The notes under the pieces are model-generated. The model had not been told where the DNA came from. It saw only the letters and a list, made by a program, of their open reading frames with translations, and did not search any database. DNA of 64,000 nt from an uncultured Bacteroidales bacterium (GTDB lineage Bacteria; Bacteroidota; Bacteroidia; Bacteroidales; UBA932): positions 154,397-218,396 of the forward strand of contig CAMYVB010000001.1 of assembly GCA_947302175.1 (NCBI GenBank). Direction: 5' to 3'. How positions within the stretch are numbered: position 1 is the stretch's first letter; each line of letters opens with the position of its first letter. Below are positions 41,735 through 50,869 of the stretch, one piece after another. Made by a program: the position numbers and the translations under genes.

Positions 41735-43027
41735 TCATTCTTCCCCCTCGTCCCCTTCGGGCTCGAGGAAAAGATTTCTTGCAGGGAGCGATAGACTATA
41801 TCGCTCCCTTAACGTATCCGCAAGGTTGGATGTGATTTTGGTGAAGCGGGGACCGCGCCTCGTTCCGGTGTTGGAGATGAATACCCAGCACTCCCCGTCA
41901 GGGTAGTATTTGATAAGGGCGCTGGTGCCGGAAAGCGTGCCCGTGCGTGTCCAGACGCCTTCTTCGGAGATGTCGTTCCATCCGAGGGCATAGGTGAGGC
42001 TGTCGGTAGTGAAGGTCATCTCCTCCACGCTTTCAGGGCTGATTATATCCTTCATGCTGCCGCGCTCGTCAATTGCAGCAACCAGCCTTGCCAGTTCGGA
42101 GGCTGAACTTATCCATGCTCCCGCTCCCTGCAGGGAAGTGATGTCGCTACCTCCGTAGCAGCGGGGGACCATGGTCCCGCTGCCGTCGAAACGCTCCACG
42201 TCGGTGTCCCATGAATGGACCCAGTAGCGGCTCTCCCTTTCGTGGCGGTCTTCGTAGTAGTTGGAGGCGATGTGCATGTCAATGCATCCGGCGGGGGCGA
42301 GGACATTTTCCTGCATCCATGCCTCATAGGGCTTTCCGGTGGCCTTTTCTATGGCCATGCTGAGCAGCAGATATCCGAAATTGGAGTACTCCGACGCAGT
42401 CCCGGGGGAGAACTGGAGGGGTTTGCCAAGAACTGTGCGCACGAGGGTTTCAGCGTCCGGGGGAGTGCTCCATCCGTTGTCCTTCATCAGCTTGAGAGTG
42501 GAGAACATAGGGTCGCCCATGCGGGAGGTAAAGCCCGACTCGTGCATGAGAAGGTGCCTCAGCGTAATCTTCTTTATTCGTTTGTCCTTTATGTAAGGGC
42601 TGTATTCTGAAAGCAATCCCGTATTTGTGAACAGGCTGTCGTCGAGGCTTAGCATGCCCCTTTCCTGAAGGACCATGATGCCGGTGGCGGTGAGCAGCTT
42701 CGATACGGAAGCTATTCTCAAGAGTGTCCCGGGGCTCATGCTCTTTCCTTCGTCAGACTCGCCGTAACCCTTCGCGTATAGGAGGGAGTCGGAGCGCATT
42801 ATGCTCAGTGACATGCCGTGAAGGCCCCATTTGCCCATGTAGGCAAGGATGGTGGAGTCCATGGGCTCCAGGACGGGGATGTCGGACATCTCGTTAGTGA
42901 GATATGCATTGATGTCCTTGACGTAACGGGGCTCATCGGGACTCTGTCCGCATCCGAAAGAAGCGGCAAAGAGAAGGAACGAAGTGCATAGAACAGCTGC
43001 GAGACGCTTTCCCCGGGCCATAATCAT
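41735..43027 (-). CDS. Serine hydrolase, class C beta-lactamase family
   Basis: A 430-residue secreted enzyme with a signal sequence and a probable lipobox (ASFGC near residue 26). The start may be the first ATG or the third codon (43021). The catalytic SxxK is SVSK (RIASVSKLLTATG), followed by the YxN motif YSNFGYLLLS. The family includes penicillin-binding protein 4-like and esterase-type enzymes; the true substrate is unknown and a lactam-resistance role is not implied. It starts 2 bases after the MATE gene on the minus strand and is the distal gene of the nrnA-FKBP-FKBP-MATE chain. Confidence 0.85.
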   Translation of the reverse strand: MIMARGKRLAAVLCTSFLLFAASFGCGQSPDEPRYVKDINAYLTNEMSDIPVLEPMDSTILAYMGKWGLHGMSLSIMRSDSLLYAKGYGESDEGKSMSPGTLLRIASVSKLLTATGIMVLQERGMLSLDDSLFTNTGLLSEYSPYIKDKRIKKITLRHLLMHESGFTSRMGDPMFSTLKLMKDNGWSTPPDAETLVRTVLGKPLQFSPGTASEYSNFGYLLLSMAIEKATGKPYEAWMQENVLAPAGCIDMHIASNYYEDRHERESRYWVHSWDTDVERFDGSGTMVPRCYGGSDITSLQGAGAWISSASELARLVAAIDERGSMKDIISPESVEEMTFTTDSLTYALGWNDISEEGVWTRTGTLSGTSALIKYYPDGECWVFISNTGTRRGPRFTKITSNLADTLRERYSLSLPARNLFLEPEGDEGEE

Positions 43028-43029
43028 CT

Positions 43030-44514
43030 CTACAAGTCCTCAATATCCCGCCTGCGATCGTCCTGCTCTATGGTGCTTCCGAGTGTCAGGGGGTCTTCTC
43101 CGTCTTTAAGCGCGCCGAGTTTTTTCATCAGGTCGCGTATCATAAAGAAAGCGATGATGGTGGAGACGAGATCCGAGAGAGGGAAACTCATCCATACTCC
43201 TTTTTCCTGAAGCCACAGGGGCAGGAGGTAAATCATGGGCACGAGGAAGAGGAGCTGCCTCGACAGCGACAGGAATATGGATTTACCCACCATGCCGAGA
43301 CACTGGAACATGTTGCCGCTGACCATGCCGAAGCCCACGACGAAAATGGCGCTGTTCATGACCCTCATGCCCTTGGTACTCAGTTCTATAAGCGTAGGGT
43401 CGGAGGTGAAGAGCCTGATGACAAGACCGGGTATGGCCATGGACAGGACCCAGCATGCGCTCATTATCAGGGTCTCCCACTTTACCGTCAGGAAGAAAAC
43501 TTCCTTCACCCTGGAGTACAGCCGTGCACCGTAATTGAAGCCGGCTATGGGCTGCAAGCCCTGGTTGAAGCCCATGCAGACCATGAAGAATATCATGGTG
43601 ATGCGGTTGATGATGCCGTATGCCCCGATGGCCAGGTCGCCGCCGTACTTCTTGAGTTGCTGGTTGATGAAAATTGCTACTATGCATGCGGCGCTGTTCA
43701 TCAGGAAGGGACCGAGACCTATGGCGAGGGACTGCTTTGCAATCTTCCAGTCGAGCTGGAAGAGGGGCTTGGGGAAATGGAGGACCATTTCCTTGTTGGA
43801 CAGGAACTTAAGGCTGAAGGTGAGAGCCATGAGCTGGCATATGACCGTGGCTATGGCGCCTCCCTGTATGCCCAGGTCGAGACCGAATATGAAAATGGGG
43901 TCGAGTATGGCGTTGGAAATCACCGTGAAGAGCGTAAGGCCCATGGCCGTCTTGGGATGCCCTGCGACGCGTATGATTCCGTTAAAACCAAAGTAGAGAT
44001 GGGTGAGCGCATTGCCGGCGAGGATGATGATCATGTAGTCCCTGGCGAAGGGCAGAGTATTCTCGCTGGCGCCGAAAAAGAGCAGTATTTTGTCGAGGAA
44101 CAGGAGAGACGCAATACTGAATACGATGCCGATTATGAGGTTGAGTGAAAGGACGTTGGAAAGAATCTTGCGGGCTTTTTCGTAGTCCTTGCGGCCCAGC
44201 ATGACGGAAATGAGGGTCATCGCTCCGACTCCGACAAGCGTGCCCAGTGCGGCGGAAAGGTTCATCAGGGGGAAAGTCACGGCAAGGCCGGAAATGGCGT
44301 ATGCGCCCACGTCCCTGATGTGGCCTATGTAGATGCTGTCAACGATGTTGTACAGCGAAGACGCCGTCATCGCTATGATGCCGGGCACCGCATACATCCT
44401 CAGAAGCTTGCTTATACTGAGGGTTCCCAGCTCAGTGGGTGCGGTTTTCCCTTCCACTCTTTCTTCCTTATTTGAGTTAATGGACGACTTATCAGTCTTT
44501 GTCTTTGCCTTCAT
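43030..44514 (-). CDS. MATE family efflux transporter
   Basis: A 494-residue inner-membrane antiporter with about 12 hydrophobic helices in two homologous halves, beginning after a charged 30-residue N-terminal tail. Family features are MYAVPGIIAMTASSLYNIVDSIYIG in helix 1 and the GFNQGLQPIAGFNYGAR motif at the start of the second half. It exports cationic drugs or metabolites using sodium or protons; the substrate is unknown. The start codon overlaps the upstream FKBP gene by 23 bases, so translational coupling is likely. Confidence 0.93.
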   Translation of the reverse strand: MKAKTKTDKSSINSNKEERVEGKTAPTELGTLSISKLLRMYAVPGIIAMTASSLYNIVDSIYIGHIRDVGAYAISGLAVTFPLMNLSAALGTLVGVGAMTLISVMLGRKDYEKARKILSNVLSLNLIIGIVFSIASLLFLDKILLFFGASENTLPFARDYMIIILAGNALTHLYFGFNGIIRVAGHPKTAMGLTLFTVISNAILDPIFIFGLDLGIQGGAIATVICQLMALTFSLKFLSNKEMVLHFPKPLFQLDWKIAKQSLAIGLGPFLMNSAACIVAIFINQQLKKYGGDLAIGAYGIINRITMIFFMVCMGFNQGLQPIAGFNYGARLYSRVKEVFFLTVKWETLIMSACWVLSMAIPGLVIRLFTSDPTLIELSTKGMRVMNSAIFVVGFGMVSGNMFQCLGMVGKSIFLSLSRQLLFLVPMIYLLPLWLQEKGVWMSFPLSDLVSTIIAFFMIRDLMKKLGALKDGEDPLTLGSTIEQDDRRRDIEDL

Positions 44515-45550
44515 CGATGGATCCGTCCTTATTCTTGCCGAGCATCTGGAGCTCGAAAATCAAGGGGGAGTAAGGCGGAATCATGGTGCTTGTAGAGCTT
44601 TCGCCGTATCCGAGGCCGGAGTAGAATACGCATATGCCCTTTTCGCCGGCCTTCATCGATTTGACAGCCTTGCCGAAGCCCTGGACAGTGGAACTGGATG
44701 AGCTGGTGATGGTTACGGTCTCAGAGCCGCTCTCGGGGAGCGTCACCTGGAGGGGGCCGTAATCTTTGGACGCTGAATAAATGCGATACTTTTTAGTGGT
44801 GTCGGCGATGGTGGAGTCGAATACGCGGCCGTTTAGAAGGCGCCCTGTGTAGTTGACATACACTTCGTCACCACCCTCGAAAGAAGTGGTGTCGAGGGGC
44901 TCCTGAGTCTGAATGTAGTAGTAGCCGAAAGACGTGGAATCCAGTCCGGGATGATGGCGGGAAATATACCTGGAGATGGAGTCTATCTCCCACTGGACTA
45001 CATCGGGGATGGCTTCGAGGACGGTGACTGTCCAGATGGCGTCGCTGCCGCTGCAATTCTCCAGATACTCCTCGGCGCTGTCGTAGCGTTCGGTGGACAG
45101 AAGCCAGCCGGGGATGACGGCGGTGCGTGACCCTCCGACGCTCATGGTCTGAAGAATTTCGTCGAGGCCTCCCGATACGCTGCTGGCGTTGCGGTTCAGG
45201 ACCTGGGGGCCGTAGTAGGTCGAGACTGCATATGAGCCGAGCTGCTTTGCCGTGGCTTCGTCGGTGTAGAGCTTGATATTCCCCTCGAGATCGGTGGATT
45301 TATAGTTGCAGTACACGTAGGGGGTGGTTTCGCTGTCGCCCAGGGTTTCGCCGCTGCCGGGGGTGTCGGCTATGATTACGGAGCCGAGCGGAGTGGGGTT
45401 GATGCCGGGGTGATGGATCTGTATCCATGCGTCGAAATAGCGCTTCGTCAGTTCGTTCTTGCCTGTGGTCTGGGGCGTTGCGCAGCTGCCGGCCAGAAGT
45501 ATGAGCAGGGTAATTGCTGCGATGGGTGAAGCTGAAATTATCTTTTTCAT
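44492..45550 (-). CDS. FKBP-type peptidyl-prolyl isomerase lipoprotein
   Basis: A 352-residue lipoprotein with lipobox LAGSC (Cys near residue 23). The C-terminal part has the FKBP pattern: GDEVYVNYTGRLLNGRVFDST, then GFGKAVKSMKAGEKGICVFYSGLGYGES and an ending PPYSPLIFELQML. An FKBP-like start also appears in the N-terminal half, which may be a degenerate second domain. It likely assists folding of periplasmic or outer-membrane proteins. It follows a second FKBP-like lipoprotein by 18 bases and overlaps the MATE gene by 23 bases. Confidence 0.87.
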   Translation of the reverse strand: MKKIISASPIAAITLLILLAGSCATPQTTGKNELTKRYFDAWIQIHHPGINPTPLGSVIIADTPGSGETLGDSETTPYVYCNYKSTDLEGNIKLYTDEATAKQLGSYAVSTYYGPQVLNRNASSVSGGLDEILQTMSVGGSRTAVIPGWLLSTERYDSAEEYLENCSGSDAIWTVTVLEAIPDVVQWEIDSISRYISRHHPGLDSTSFGYYYIQTQEPLDTTSFEGGDEVYVNYTGRLLNGRVFDSTIADTTKKYRIYSASKDYGPLQVTLPESGSETVTITSSSSSTVQGFGKAVKSMKAGEKGICVFYSGLGYGESSTSTMIPPYSPLIFELQMLGKNKDGSIDEGKDKD

Positions 45551-45568
45551 TTGTCGTTTGTTTTCTTA

Positions 45569-46129
45569 TCAGTTGGCTACTTCCCTGGCGAAGACATGGT
45601 AGCACAAAGCTGCGTTTGCAGGAATCGTGCCGTTCGGCTTTTTTCCGAACCCATATTCGCCGGTAAAGATGATATAGCACTCCTCGCCGGCGGTGATGCC
45701 TTCGAGGCCTAAGGCGAGGCCGGTGACTATGTCGTCGTCTCCGAGAGTTATGGTGACGGGGGTGAATATGCTCTCGTCGCTGAGGCTCCAGCGGGCTGCG
45801 GAGGCGACTTCGCTCATGGTGGTGACGAAAAGTGTGGAGGCCGACATGGAGGCGTTGCTGAAGTCGTAGCCTGAATAGTCCATGGTGAGACGGCCTCCCT
45901 TGCGCAGGGGCTCGCCGTCGCCTTCGACCAGCACTATCTTGATGGTGCCGTCGTGGTAGACCGCGCGGTAATCTTCGTGGGCGGCGAGCTGGGCCGTCAC
46001 CCAGGCGTCAATCTTGGTGGCCTGGTTGGAGAACGCTGTCTGCTGCTCGGACTTGCCGCAGGCGCATATCAGACACGCAGCGAGCGCAAGGAGCAGAGGG
46101 AGTTTATGATTGAGCCTGAAAGAATTCAT
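45569..46129 (-). CDS. FKBP-like lipoprotein
   Basis: A 186-residue lipoprotein with signal sequence and lipobox ICAC. The body shows a reduced FKBP-like fold: GGRLTMDYSGYDF near the start, VTGLALGLEGITAGEECYIIFTGEYGFGKK, and a C-terminal PANAALCYHVFA strand. Key aromatic residues of active FKBP sites are only partly kept, so catalytic activity is uncertain. The ATG overlaps the nrnA 3' end by 26 bases; it is followed by the larger FKBP gene. It could act as a chaperone or partner of that protein, which is inference. Confidence 0.78.
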   Translation of the reverse strand: MNSFRLNHKLPLLLALAACLICACGKSEQQTAFSNQATKIDAWVTAQLAAHEDYRAVYHDGTIKIVLVEGDGEPLRKGGRLTMDYSGYDFSNASMSASTLFVTTMSEVASAARWSLSDESIFTPVTITLGDDDIVTGLALGLEGITAGEECYIIFTGEYGFGKKPNGTIPANAALCYHVFAREVAN

Positions 46130-47165
46130 CGGTGTATCGGATTATGAGGGAGAGTATCTCGTCCTTCGTCGGGACGGAGGGGCCGAAAGGGATTTTTCCG
46201 CCGGAAGCAAGCTCGTGACCGCCGCCTTGGAAATACTTGACTGCAAGGGCGTTGGCCGAGCAGCCGGGTTTGGAGCGGAGGGATATGCGGTACTCGCCGG
46301 CGTCCTGCTTTGCGAAAACGCTCAGGCGGACGCGGCCTATCCCGAGGGGAATGTTGACGAATCCTTCAGTGTCGCCCTCCTCTATGCCGAAGGCTTCGGA
46401 AGTCTCGCTGTCGAGGACCATTATCGCAGCCCCGTTTTCCGTAATGGTGAGGCCGCTGTCAAGGAGGCGGCCCATGAGCCGGAAGCGGCGCTCGGGGTAG
46501 CTGTTGTACAGGGAATAGAGTATCTCGTCGCGCCGTGCACCCCGCTTAAGAAGAAGGGAGACGGTTTCAAGCGTCGCGGGAAATACGGAGTTTGCGAAAT
46601 TGTTGGTGTCGGTGGTTATGCCGGTAAGAAGGGGGTCGCAGCACTCGAAGGGGATGTCATCGGAGCCTTGGAGGGCGCAAAGGACACCGGCGAGAAGCTC
46701 GCAGGTGGATGACAGCTCATTGGTCGAGAACATGGGGTCGAAAAGCTCCGCTTCCGGATTCATGTGGTGGTCTATCAAGACCTTGGGAGCTTTTGAGTTC
46801 CTTAAGGAAGACTCTATCTCCCCGCAGCGGGAGGGCGTGTTCATGTCGAGGACGACGAGAAGGTCGCATCCGGCTATGTATTCCCCTATCGGCTCTGCGC
46901 CGAGGACGGCTGCGACCATGATGCTGGTGCAGTCCTCTTCATGGAGTATGAACTCTATGGATGAGGGCAGGGAAGTGTCGAGCAGGATACGGCATTCTTC
47001 AACCCTGGGGTAGCGGCTGCGGATAAATCGCAGCATGGCAAGGGAGCTTCCTATAGCGTCTCCGTCGGGGCGGGTGTGGGTGATTATGCCGATGCGGCGC
47101 GCGCTTTCGAGCTGTTTCCCGAAAGCCGCTATCGCTGCGTCTTTTATGCATGTGCTGCGCACCAC
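46104..47165 (-). CDS. NrnA-type DHH phosphoesterase (oligoribonuclease/pAp phosphatase)
   Basis: A 353-residue cytosolic enzyme of the DHH-DHHA1 superfamily that degrades nanoRNAs and dephosphorylates pAp. Metal-binding motifs are ITHTRPDGDAIGSSLA, LVVLDMN, the DHH motif in VLIDHHMNPEAE, and TGITTDTNNF. The C-terminal DHHA1 domain ends in GGHELASGGKIPFG. The start codon is GTG (plus-strand CAC at 47163-47165). Two -7-like elements on the minus strand lie upstream (47180-47187, 47192-47199). It heads the chain that continues with two FKBP genes, MATE and the serine hydrolase. Confidence 0.9.
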   Translation of the reverse strand: MVRSTCIKDAAIAAFGKQLESARRIGIITHTRPDGDAIGSSLAMLRFIRSRYPRVEECRILLDTSLPSSIEFILHEEDCTSIMVAAVLGAEPIGEYIAGCDLLVVLDMNTPSRCGEIESSLRNSKAPKVLIDHHMNPEAELFDPMFSTNELSSTCELLAGVLCALQGSDDIPFECCDPLLTGITTDTNNFANSVFPATLETVSLLLKRGARRDEILYSLYNSYPERRFRLMGRLLDSGLTITENGAAIMVLDSETSEAFGIEEGDTEGFVNIPLGIGRVRLSVFAKQDAGEYRISLRSKPGCSANALAVKYFQGGGHELASGGKIPFGPSVPTKDEILSLIIRYTDEFFQAQS

Positions 47166-47179
47166 TTGTCGCGTCGTTT

Positions 47180-47199
47180 CAAAATTACCTGCAAATTTA
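47180..47199 (-). promoter_or_regulatory. Two candidate -7 elements of nrnA
   Basis: On the minus strand TAATTTTG (complement of 47180-47187) and TAAATTTG (complement of 47192-47199) both match TAnnTTTG; neither has a clean -33 TTTG. Either could start the nrnA chain. Confidence 0.4.
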
Positions 47200-47207
47200 G
47201 TAAGAAT

Positions 47208-47239
47208 ATTGCATTTAATAAATCCATTTTATAACTTTG
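47208..47239 (+). promoter_or_regulatory. Promoter of the 47.3-49 kb genes
   Basis: TAACTTTG at 47232-47239 matches the -7 element and ATTG at 47208-47211 lies 20 bases upstream (3 of 4 bases of TTTG). The leader is about 30 bases. Confidence 0.55.
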
Positions 47240-47272
47240 TCGAACTGTTGGAAAGTAAAAATCTATAGATAA

Positions 47273-47971
47273 ATGAACGACACTTTGAAAAAAATCCTCA
47301 CGTGGTGTGTTCTCCCCGTGATTATCGTCCTCCTGGTCTGGGCTGTTGTCAGCAGCATCATGAAGCCGGTTAACTTCAACAAGGAGCGTGACGCCCGCAA
47401 GGAAGTCGCCATCCAGCAGCTCAAGGATATCCGCACCCTCGAAGTTGCCTACAAGTCCGTCAAGGGCCAGTTCACCGCCAGCATCGACACCCTCGCCGAT
47501 TTCTACAACAACGGCCAGATGTCCATCATCATGCAGATCGGTTCCGCCGATGACTCCGCCGCCTGGGCCCACACCGAGGCAGTTAAGAAAGCCCGCCGCG
47601 GCAAGGTAAAGCCCGAAGAGCTCCTCGCCATGTATGAAGCCGGCGACAAGAATCTCGTTTTCTCCGTCGAGAGCAAGATTCCCGTTAAGGACACCATCTT
47701 CACTTCCCGCGAAGGTTTCGATCCCACCCAGCTCAAGTACATCCCCTTCTCCGAGGGTGACACCGTCATCATGGACGCCATCGTGAAGACCGTTTCCGGC
47801 GTGCCCGTCCCTCTCTTCGAGGCCAAGATCCCCTACAAGTCTCTCCTCAAGGGTATGGACAACCAGCTCCGCATCAATCTCGATGCAGAGTGCCGCGACA
47901 TGAACAAGTACGAAGGCCTGCAGGTCGGCAGCATCACCGCTCCCAACAACAATGCCGGCAACTGGGAGTAG
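47273..47971 (+). CDS. Membrane-anchored conserved hypothetical protein
   Basis: A 232-residue protein with one N-terminal transmembrane segment (residues 9-30, LTWCVLPVIIVLLVWAVVSSI) and a soluble, probably periplasmic part rich in charged residues. The body begins EARKEVAIQQLKDIRTLEVAYKS-type helix and then mixed strands. I recognise the type from Bacteroidota genomes beside DUF3822 and rsmD but know no function. Its codon use is strongly biased, suggesting good expression. The next gene overlaps its 3' end by 20 bases. Confidence 0.75.
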   Translation: MNDTLKKILTWCVLPVIIVLLVWAVVSSIMKPVNFNKERDARKEVAIQQLKDIRTLEVAYKSVKGQFTASIDTLADFYNNGQMSIIMQIGSADDSAAWAHTEAVKKARRGKVKPEELLAMYEAGDKNLVFSVESKIPVKDTIFTSREGFDPTQLKYIPFSEGDTVIMDAIVKTVSGVPVPLFEAKIPYKSLLKGMDNQLRINLDAECRDMNKYEGLQVGSITAPNNNAGNWE

Positions 47972-48443
47972 CAGCATAGTCCCCGTGTCTGAAATAAACA
48001 AATGCACCCTGGTGCCTGCCTCCTTCATGGAAGGGCAAGACCCGGGGTGCATTCTTTCTGATTTATTCCCTGATTTCCCTCAGGACGCCAAGGTGTCGGT
48101 TGAACCAATCCGTTGGCTGGATGCTTCGCTGGTCTATGTGGGGGAAGCCCTGCCGCCGCTTGGTTTTCTTTTGATGGCCCTGCCTGCAGTCGATGGGCAC
48201 AATAAGATACTTGCGGACCTGAGTGACGGAGTCCTTAGCCTTGCCATAGCCGAAGGAGACTCTCTCCTTCTGGCATCCTGCTATCCCGCTCCCGATTTTA
48301 CGACCGCCCAGTTCTTCATTTTCTCAGCGATGAAGTCCCTGCAGCTCAATCCCGAGATCAGTGCGGTGCGTTTCCGCAGCCCGCTGACTCAGGAGCAGGA
48401 GATGTCCCTTTACCGCTATTTCAAATCCGTCGAGTCTCTATGA
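47952..48443 (+). CDS. DUF3822 family protein
   Basis: A 163-residue protein without signal peptide. Position just ahead of rsmD and the pattern (YVGEALPPLGFLLMALPAVDG, LLASCYPAPDFTTAQFFIFSAMK) match DUF3822, an actin-like-fold family of Bacteroidota without known function; here it appears shorter than usual family members of about 250 residues. The start is uncertain: the first ATG overlaps the previous gene by 20 bases and a GTG at 47985 is an alternative. The stop overlaps the rsmD ATG. Confidence 0.65.
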   Translation: MPATGSSSIVPVSEINKCTLVPASFMEGQDPGCILSDLFPDFPQDAKVSVEPIRWLDASLVYVGEALPPLGFLLMALPAVDGHNKILADLSDGVLSLAIAEGDSLLLASCYPAPDFTTAQFFIFSAMKSLQLNPEISAVRFRSPLTQEQEMSLYRYFKSVESL

Positions 48444-48979
48444 GGATCATAGGAGGCCGCCTTAAGGGTCAGTTTCTGGATTTGCCGCGCACCTACAGCG
48501 CCAGGCCCACTACGGATTTCGCCCGCGAGGGCCTTTTCAATATCCTGGACAACGAGTATGAGTTCGAGGGCCTCCACGTCCTCGATCTTTTCGGCGGCAC
48601 CGGGGCCATTTCCTTCGAGTTTGCTTCGAGAGGAGTAGAGAAGGTCTATTGCGTGGAGATGCTTCGCGAGAATGCAACGTTCATTAAGCGCGAGGCTTCG
48701 CGCCTTGGGCTGCCCAATGTCGTGATGGTGAGGGACAATGTCTTTGATTTCATTCCCCTTTGCCGCGAGAAGTTCGATATAGTTTTCGCCGATCCGCCTT
48801 ATGCCCTGGAGGGGCTTGATGAATTCCCTGACAAGGTTCTTTCAGCGGGTCTGTTGCATCCGGGGGGCTATCTTATTCTCGAGCATTCGGACGCTCATTC
48901 ATACGGCTCGCATCCCCTCTTTGTCAAGGAGCGCCGTTACGGCAAGGTCCATTTCAGCTTTTTCACCCCCGCTCAATAG
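48440..48979 (+). CDS. rsmD: 16S rRNA (guanine966-N2)-methyltransferase
   Basis: A 179-residue SAM-dependent enzyme that methylates G966 of 16S rRNA. The N terminus MRIIGGRLKGQFLDLP is the family hallmark. The SAM-binding motif is VLDLFGGTGAISFE and the catalytic motif is FADPPYALEG. The length is usual. The ATG overlaps the preceding stop. It converges on prfA with 3 bases between the stops and no obvious terminator. Confidence 0.95.
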   Translation: MRIIGGRLKGQFLDLPRTYSARPTTDFAREGLFNILDNEYEFEGLHVLDLFGGTGAISFEFASRGVEKVYCVEMLRENATFIKREASRLGLPNVVMVRDNVFDFIPLCREKFDIVFADPPYALEGLDEFPDKVLSAGLLHPGGYLILEHSDAHSYGSHPLFVKERRYGKVHFSFFTPAQ

Positions 48980-48982
48980 CCT

Positions 48983-50071
48983 TTATTCGCCGGCTTCTTT
49001 GAGACGCTCGGCGTTCTCGGCTATGGTGAGCTGGTCTATGCACTCCTGGATGTCACCGTCCATGAAGGCGGGGAGGTTGTACATCGACCAGTTGATGCGG
49101 TGGTCCGTGACGCGGCCCTGAGGGTAGTTGTAGGTGCGAATCTTGGCGGAACGGTCGCCGGTGGAGACCATGGTCTTGCGCTTGGCGGCTATGCCGTCGA
49201 GGTATTTCTGGTGCTCCATATTGTAGAGACGGGTGCGGAGCTCCTCCATCGCGCGATCGAGATTCTTGAGCTGGGAGCGCTCCTCCTGGCACTGGACGAC
49301 GATGCCGGAAGGGATGTGGGTCAGACGAACGGCGCTGTAGGTCGTGTTTACGCCCTGGCCGCCGGGACCGGAAGAGCAGAAGAGGTCTTTGCGTATGTCT
49401 GCGGGATTGAGCTCTATGTCGAACTCGCCGGCCTCGGGGAAAACGGCAACTGAAGCGGCAGAAGTCTGAATCCTGCCCTGGGCTTCGGTCTGGGGAACCC
49501 TCTGGACACGGTGCACGCCGGATTCGTACTTGATGATGCCATAAACGCCGTCGCCGCCGGAGAGCTTGAAAACTATCTGCTTGTAGCCGCCCGAAGTGCC
49601 GGGAGTCCAGTCGGATATTTCGAGCTTCCAGCCGCGTTTCTCGGCGTATTTAGAATACATGCGGAAAAGATCGCCTGCGAATATGGCAGCTTCGTCACCT
49701 CCGGTGCCGCCGCGGATTTCCACCATGGCGTTCTTCGAGTCGTCGGGATCGGCCGGGATGAGAAGGAGCTTGATGTTCTGCTCCATGTCGGGGATCCTGG
49801 ATTCTATCTCGGAAATCTCCTCTCGGGCCATATCCTTGAGTTCGGGGTCTTTCTCGTTGACCAGGATGTCTTTTGCCGAAGCCAGGTCGTCAAGCATCTT
49901 CTTGTACTCCTTGCCGGCATTGATGATGGGTTCGAGCTCCTTGTAGTCCTTGTTGAGCTGGACGAAGCGTTTCATGTCGGACATCACCTCGGGACTCGAA
50001 AGCTGGTCCTGAAGAGACTGGAATTTGTCGGAAAGGGAGAGTACTTTCTCCAGCAGTGCGTTCTGCGCCAT
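48983..50071 (-). CDS. prfA: Peptide chain release factor 1
   Basis: Recognises UAA and UAG stop codons and triggers peptide release. The start is ATG 50071 ([10 protein letters not shown]), 16 codons inside the ORF-track entry, giving 362 residues, the standard length. The catalytic GGQ is in [10 protein letters not shown]. The PxT-type recognition motif region is at the middle, shown by the [18 protein letters not shown] block. It lies downstream of tcdA on the minus strand and has its own -7 element within the end of tcdA's intergenic region. Confidence 0.96.
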   Translation of the reverse strand: MAQNALLEKVLSLSDKFQSLQDQLSSPEVMSDMKRFVQLNKDYKELEPIINAGKEYKKMLDDLASAKDILVNEKDPELKDMAREEISEIESRIPDMEQNIKLLLIPADPDDSKNAMVEIRGGTGGDEAAIFAGDLFRMYSKYAEKRGWKLEISDWTPGTSGGYKQIVFKLSGGDGVYGIIKYESGVHRVQRVPQTEAQGRIQTSAASVAVFPEAGEFDIELNPADIRKDLFCSSGPGGQGVNTTYSAVRLTHIPSGIVVQCQEERSQLKNLDRAMEELRTRLYNMEHQKYLDGIAAKRKTMVSTGDRSAKIRTYNYPQGRVTDHRINWSMYNLPAFMDGDIQECIDQLTIAENAERLKEAGE

Positions 50072-50134
50072 ATAGTTGTATGTTTTTGTCAGTGAAAGGG
50101 GCGCCCGCAAGGGGCGCACGCGTCAATTATCCTG

Positions 50135-50142
50135 CAAAGATA
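50135..50142 (-). promoter_or_regulatory. -7 element of prfA
   Basis: CAAAGATA on the plus strand reads TATCTTTG on the minus strand. A weak -33 (CTTG) is 21 bases further. The resulting leader of about 60 bases contains a GCGCCCC/GGGCGC hairpin near 50100-50118 without a T run. Confidence 0.5.
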
Positions 50143-50146
50143 GTAA

Positions 50147-50866
50147 TTATCGCTGAATATCTGCAAGCAGTTCGGCGATGGCGGCCTGGGCCATGACGCA
50201 GCCGAAAGCGGCCGGCATGTAGGAAATAGTGCCCACCTGGGAGCGTTTGTTGCGGCTCTCCTCGAGCATCATGGCATCCGGGTCGGGCGCTTCGAGGGAG
50301 TACACGGCCTTAAAGCCTGTTCTTATGCCCATCTTGTGGAGCCTTTTTCTCAGCATATACGCTAGAGGACATAGTTTGGTCTGGGAAATGTCGTCCACCC
50401 TTATCGCAGTGGCGTCCCTCTTGGCGCCGGCTCCCATTGCGCTGACCAGCCTTACTCCGCGGGCAAGGCAGTATGTGACAAGCGCGACTTTGGGGGAGAG
50501 TGTGTCTATGCAGTCGAGGATTACGTCGGCCCGCTGGGGGTCGAGGACGGACGCGACGTTTTCTTCATTTATGTAGTCGCTGATTATTTCTATGTCCAGG
50601 GCGGGGTTGATGTCGAGGAAGCGCTCGCGCAGGACTTCGCACTTGCTCTTACCTATGGTGGAGCGGAGGGCGGGGAGCTGGCGGTTGAGGTTGCTTTCGC
50701 TCACTGTGTCGCTGTCTATCAGCAAGATGCTTCCAAGGCCGGCACGAACGAGCATCTCGGCGGCATATGCGCCTACGCCCCCTACGCCCACGACGACGGC
50801 CCTTGCGGAGGCGACCGATGCTAGTCCCTCCTTACCAAGAAGCAGTTCAGTCCTGTCTGTCCACAT
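50147..50866 (-). CDS. tcdA: tRNA threonylcarbamoyladenosine dehydratase
   Basis: E1-like enzyme that cyclises t6A37 of ANN-decoding tRNAs to ct6A using ATP. The 239 residues have the Rossmann nucleotide motif VVVGVGGVGAYAAEML near the N terminus, LIDSDTVSESNLNRQ, and VILDCIDTLSPKVAL, typical of the TcdA/MoeB/ThiF family. Length and lack of a rhodanese domain favour TcdA over MoeB. It follows mazG by 3 bases. Confidence 0.92.
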   Translation of the reverse strand: MWTDRTELLLGKEGLASVASARAVVVGVGGVGAYAAEMLVRAGLGSILLIDSDTVSESNLNRQLPALRSTIGKSKCEVLRERFLDINPALDIEIISDYINEENVASVLDPQRADVILDCIDTLSPKVALVTYCLARGVRLVSAMGAGAKRDATAIRVDDISQTKLCPLAYMLRKRLHKMGIRTGFKAVYSLEAPDPDAMMLEESRNKRSQVGTISYMPAAFGCVMAQAAIAELLADIQR

Positions 50867-50869
50867 AAC

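Noticed and set aside
41735-43027. Antibiotic-resistance beta-lactamase
   Set aside because: SVSK and YSN motifs only place it in the broad serine hydrolase/class C family, which is dominated by esterases and peptidases; no resistance role can be claimed.
50097-50119. Intrinsic terminator after tcdA
   Set aside because: A GCGCCCC/GGGCGC hairpin is present but lacks a T tract on either side, and it lies in the prfA leader.
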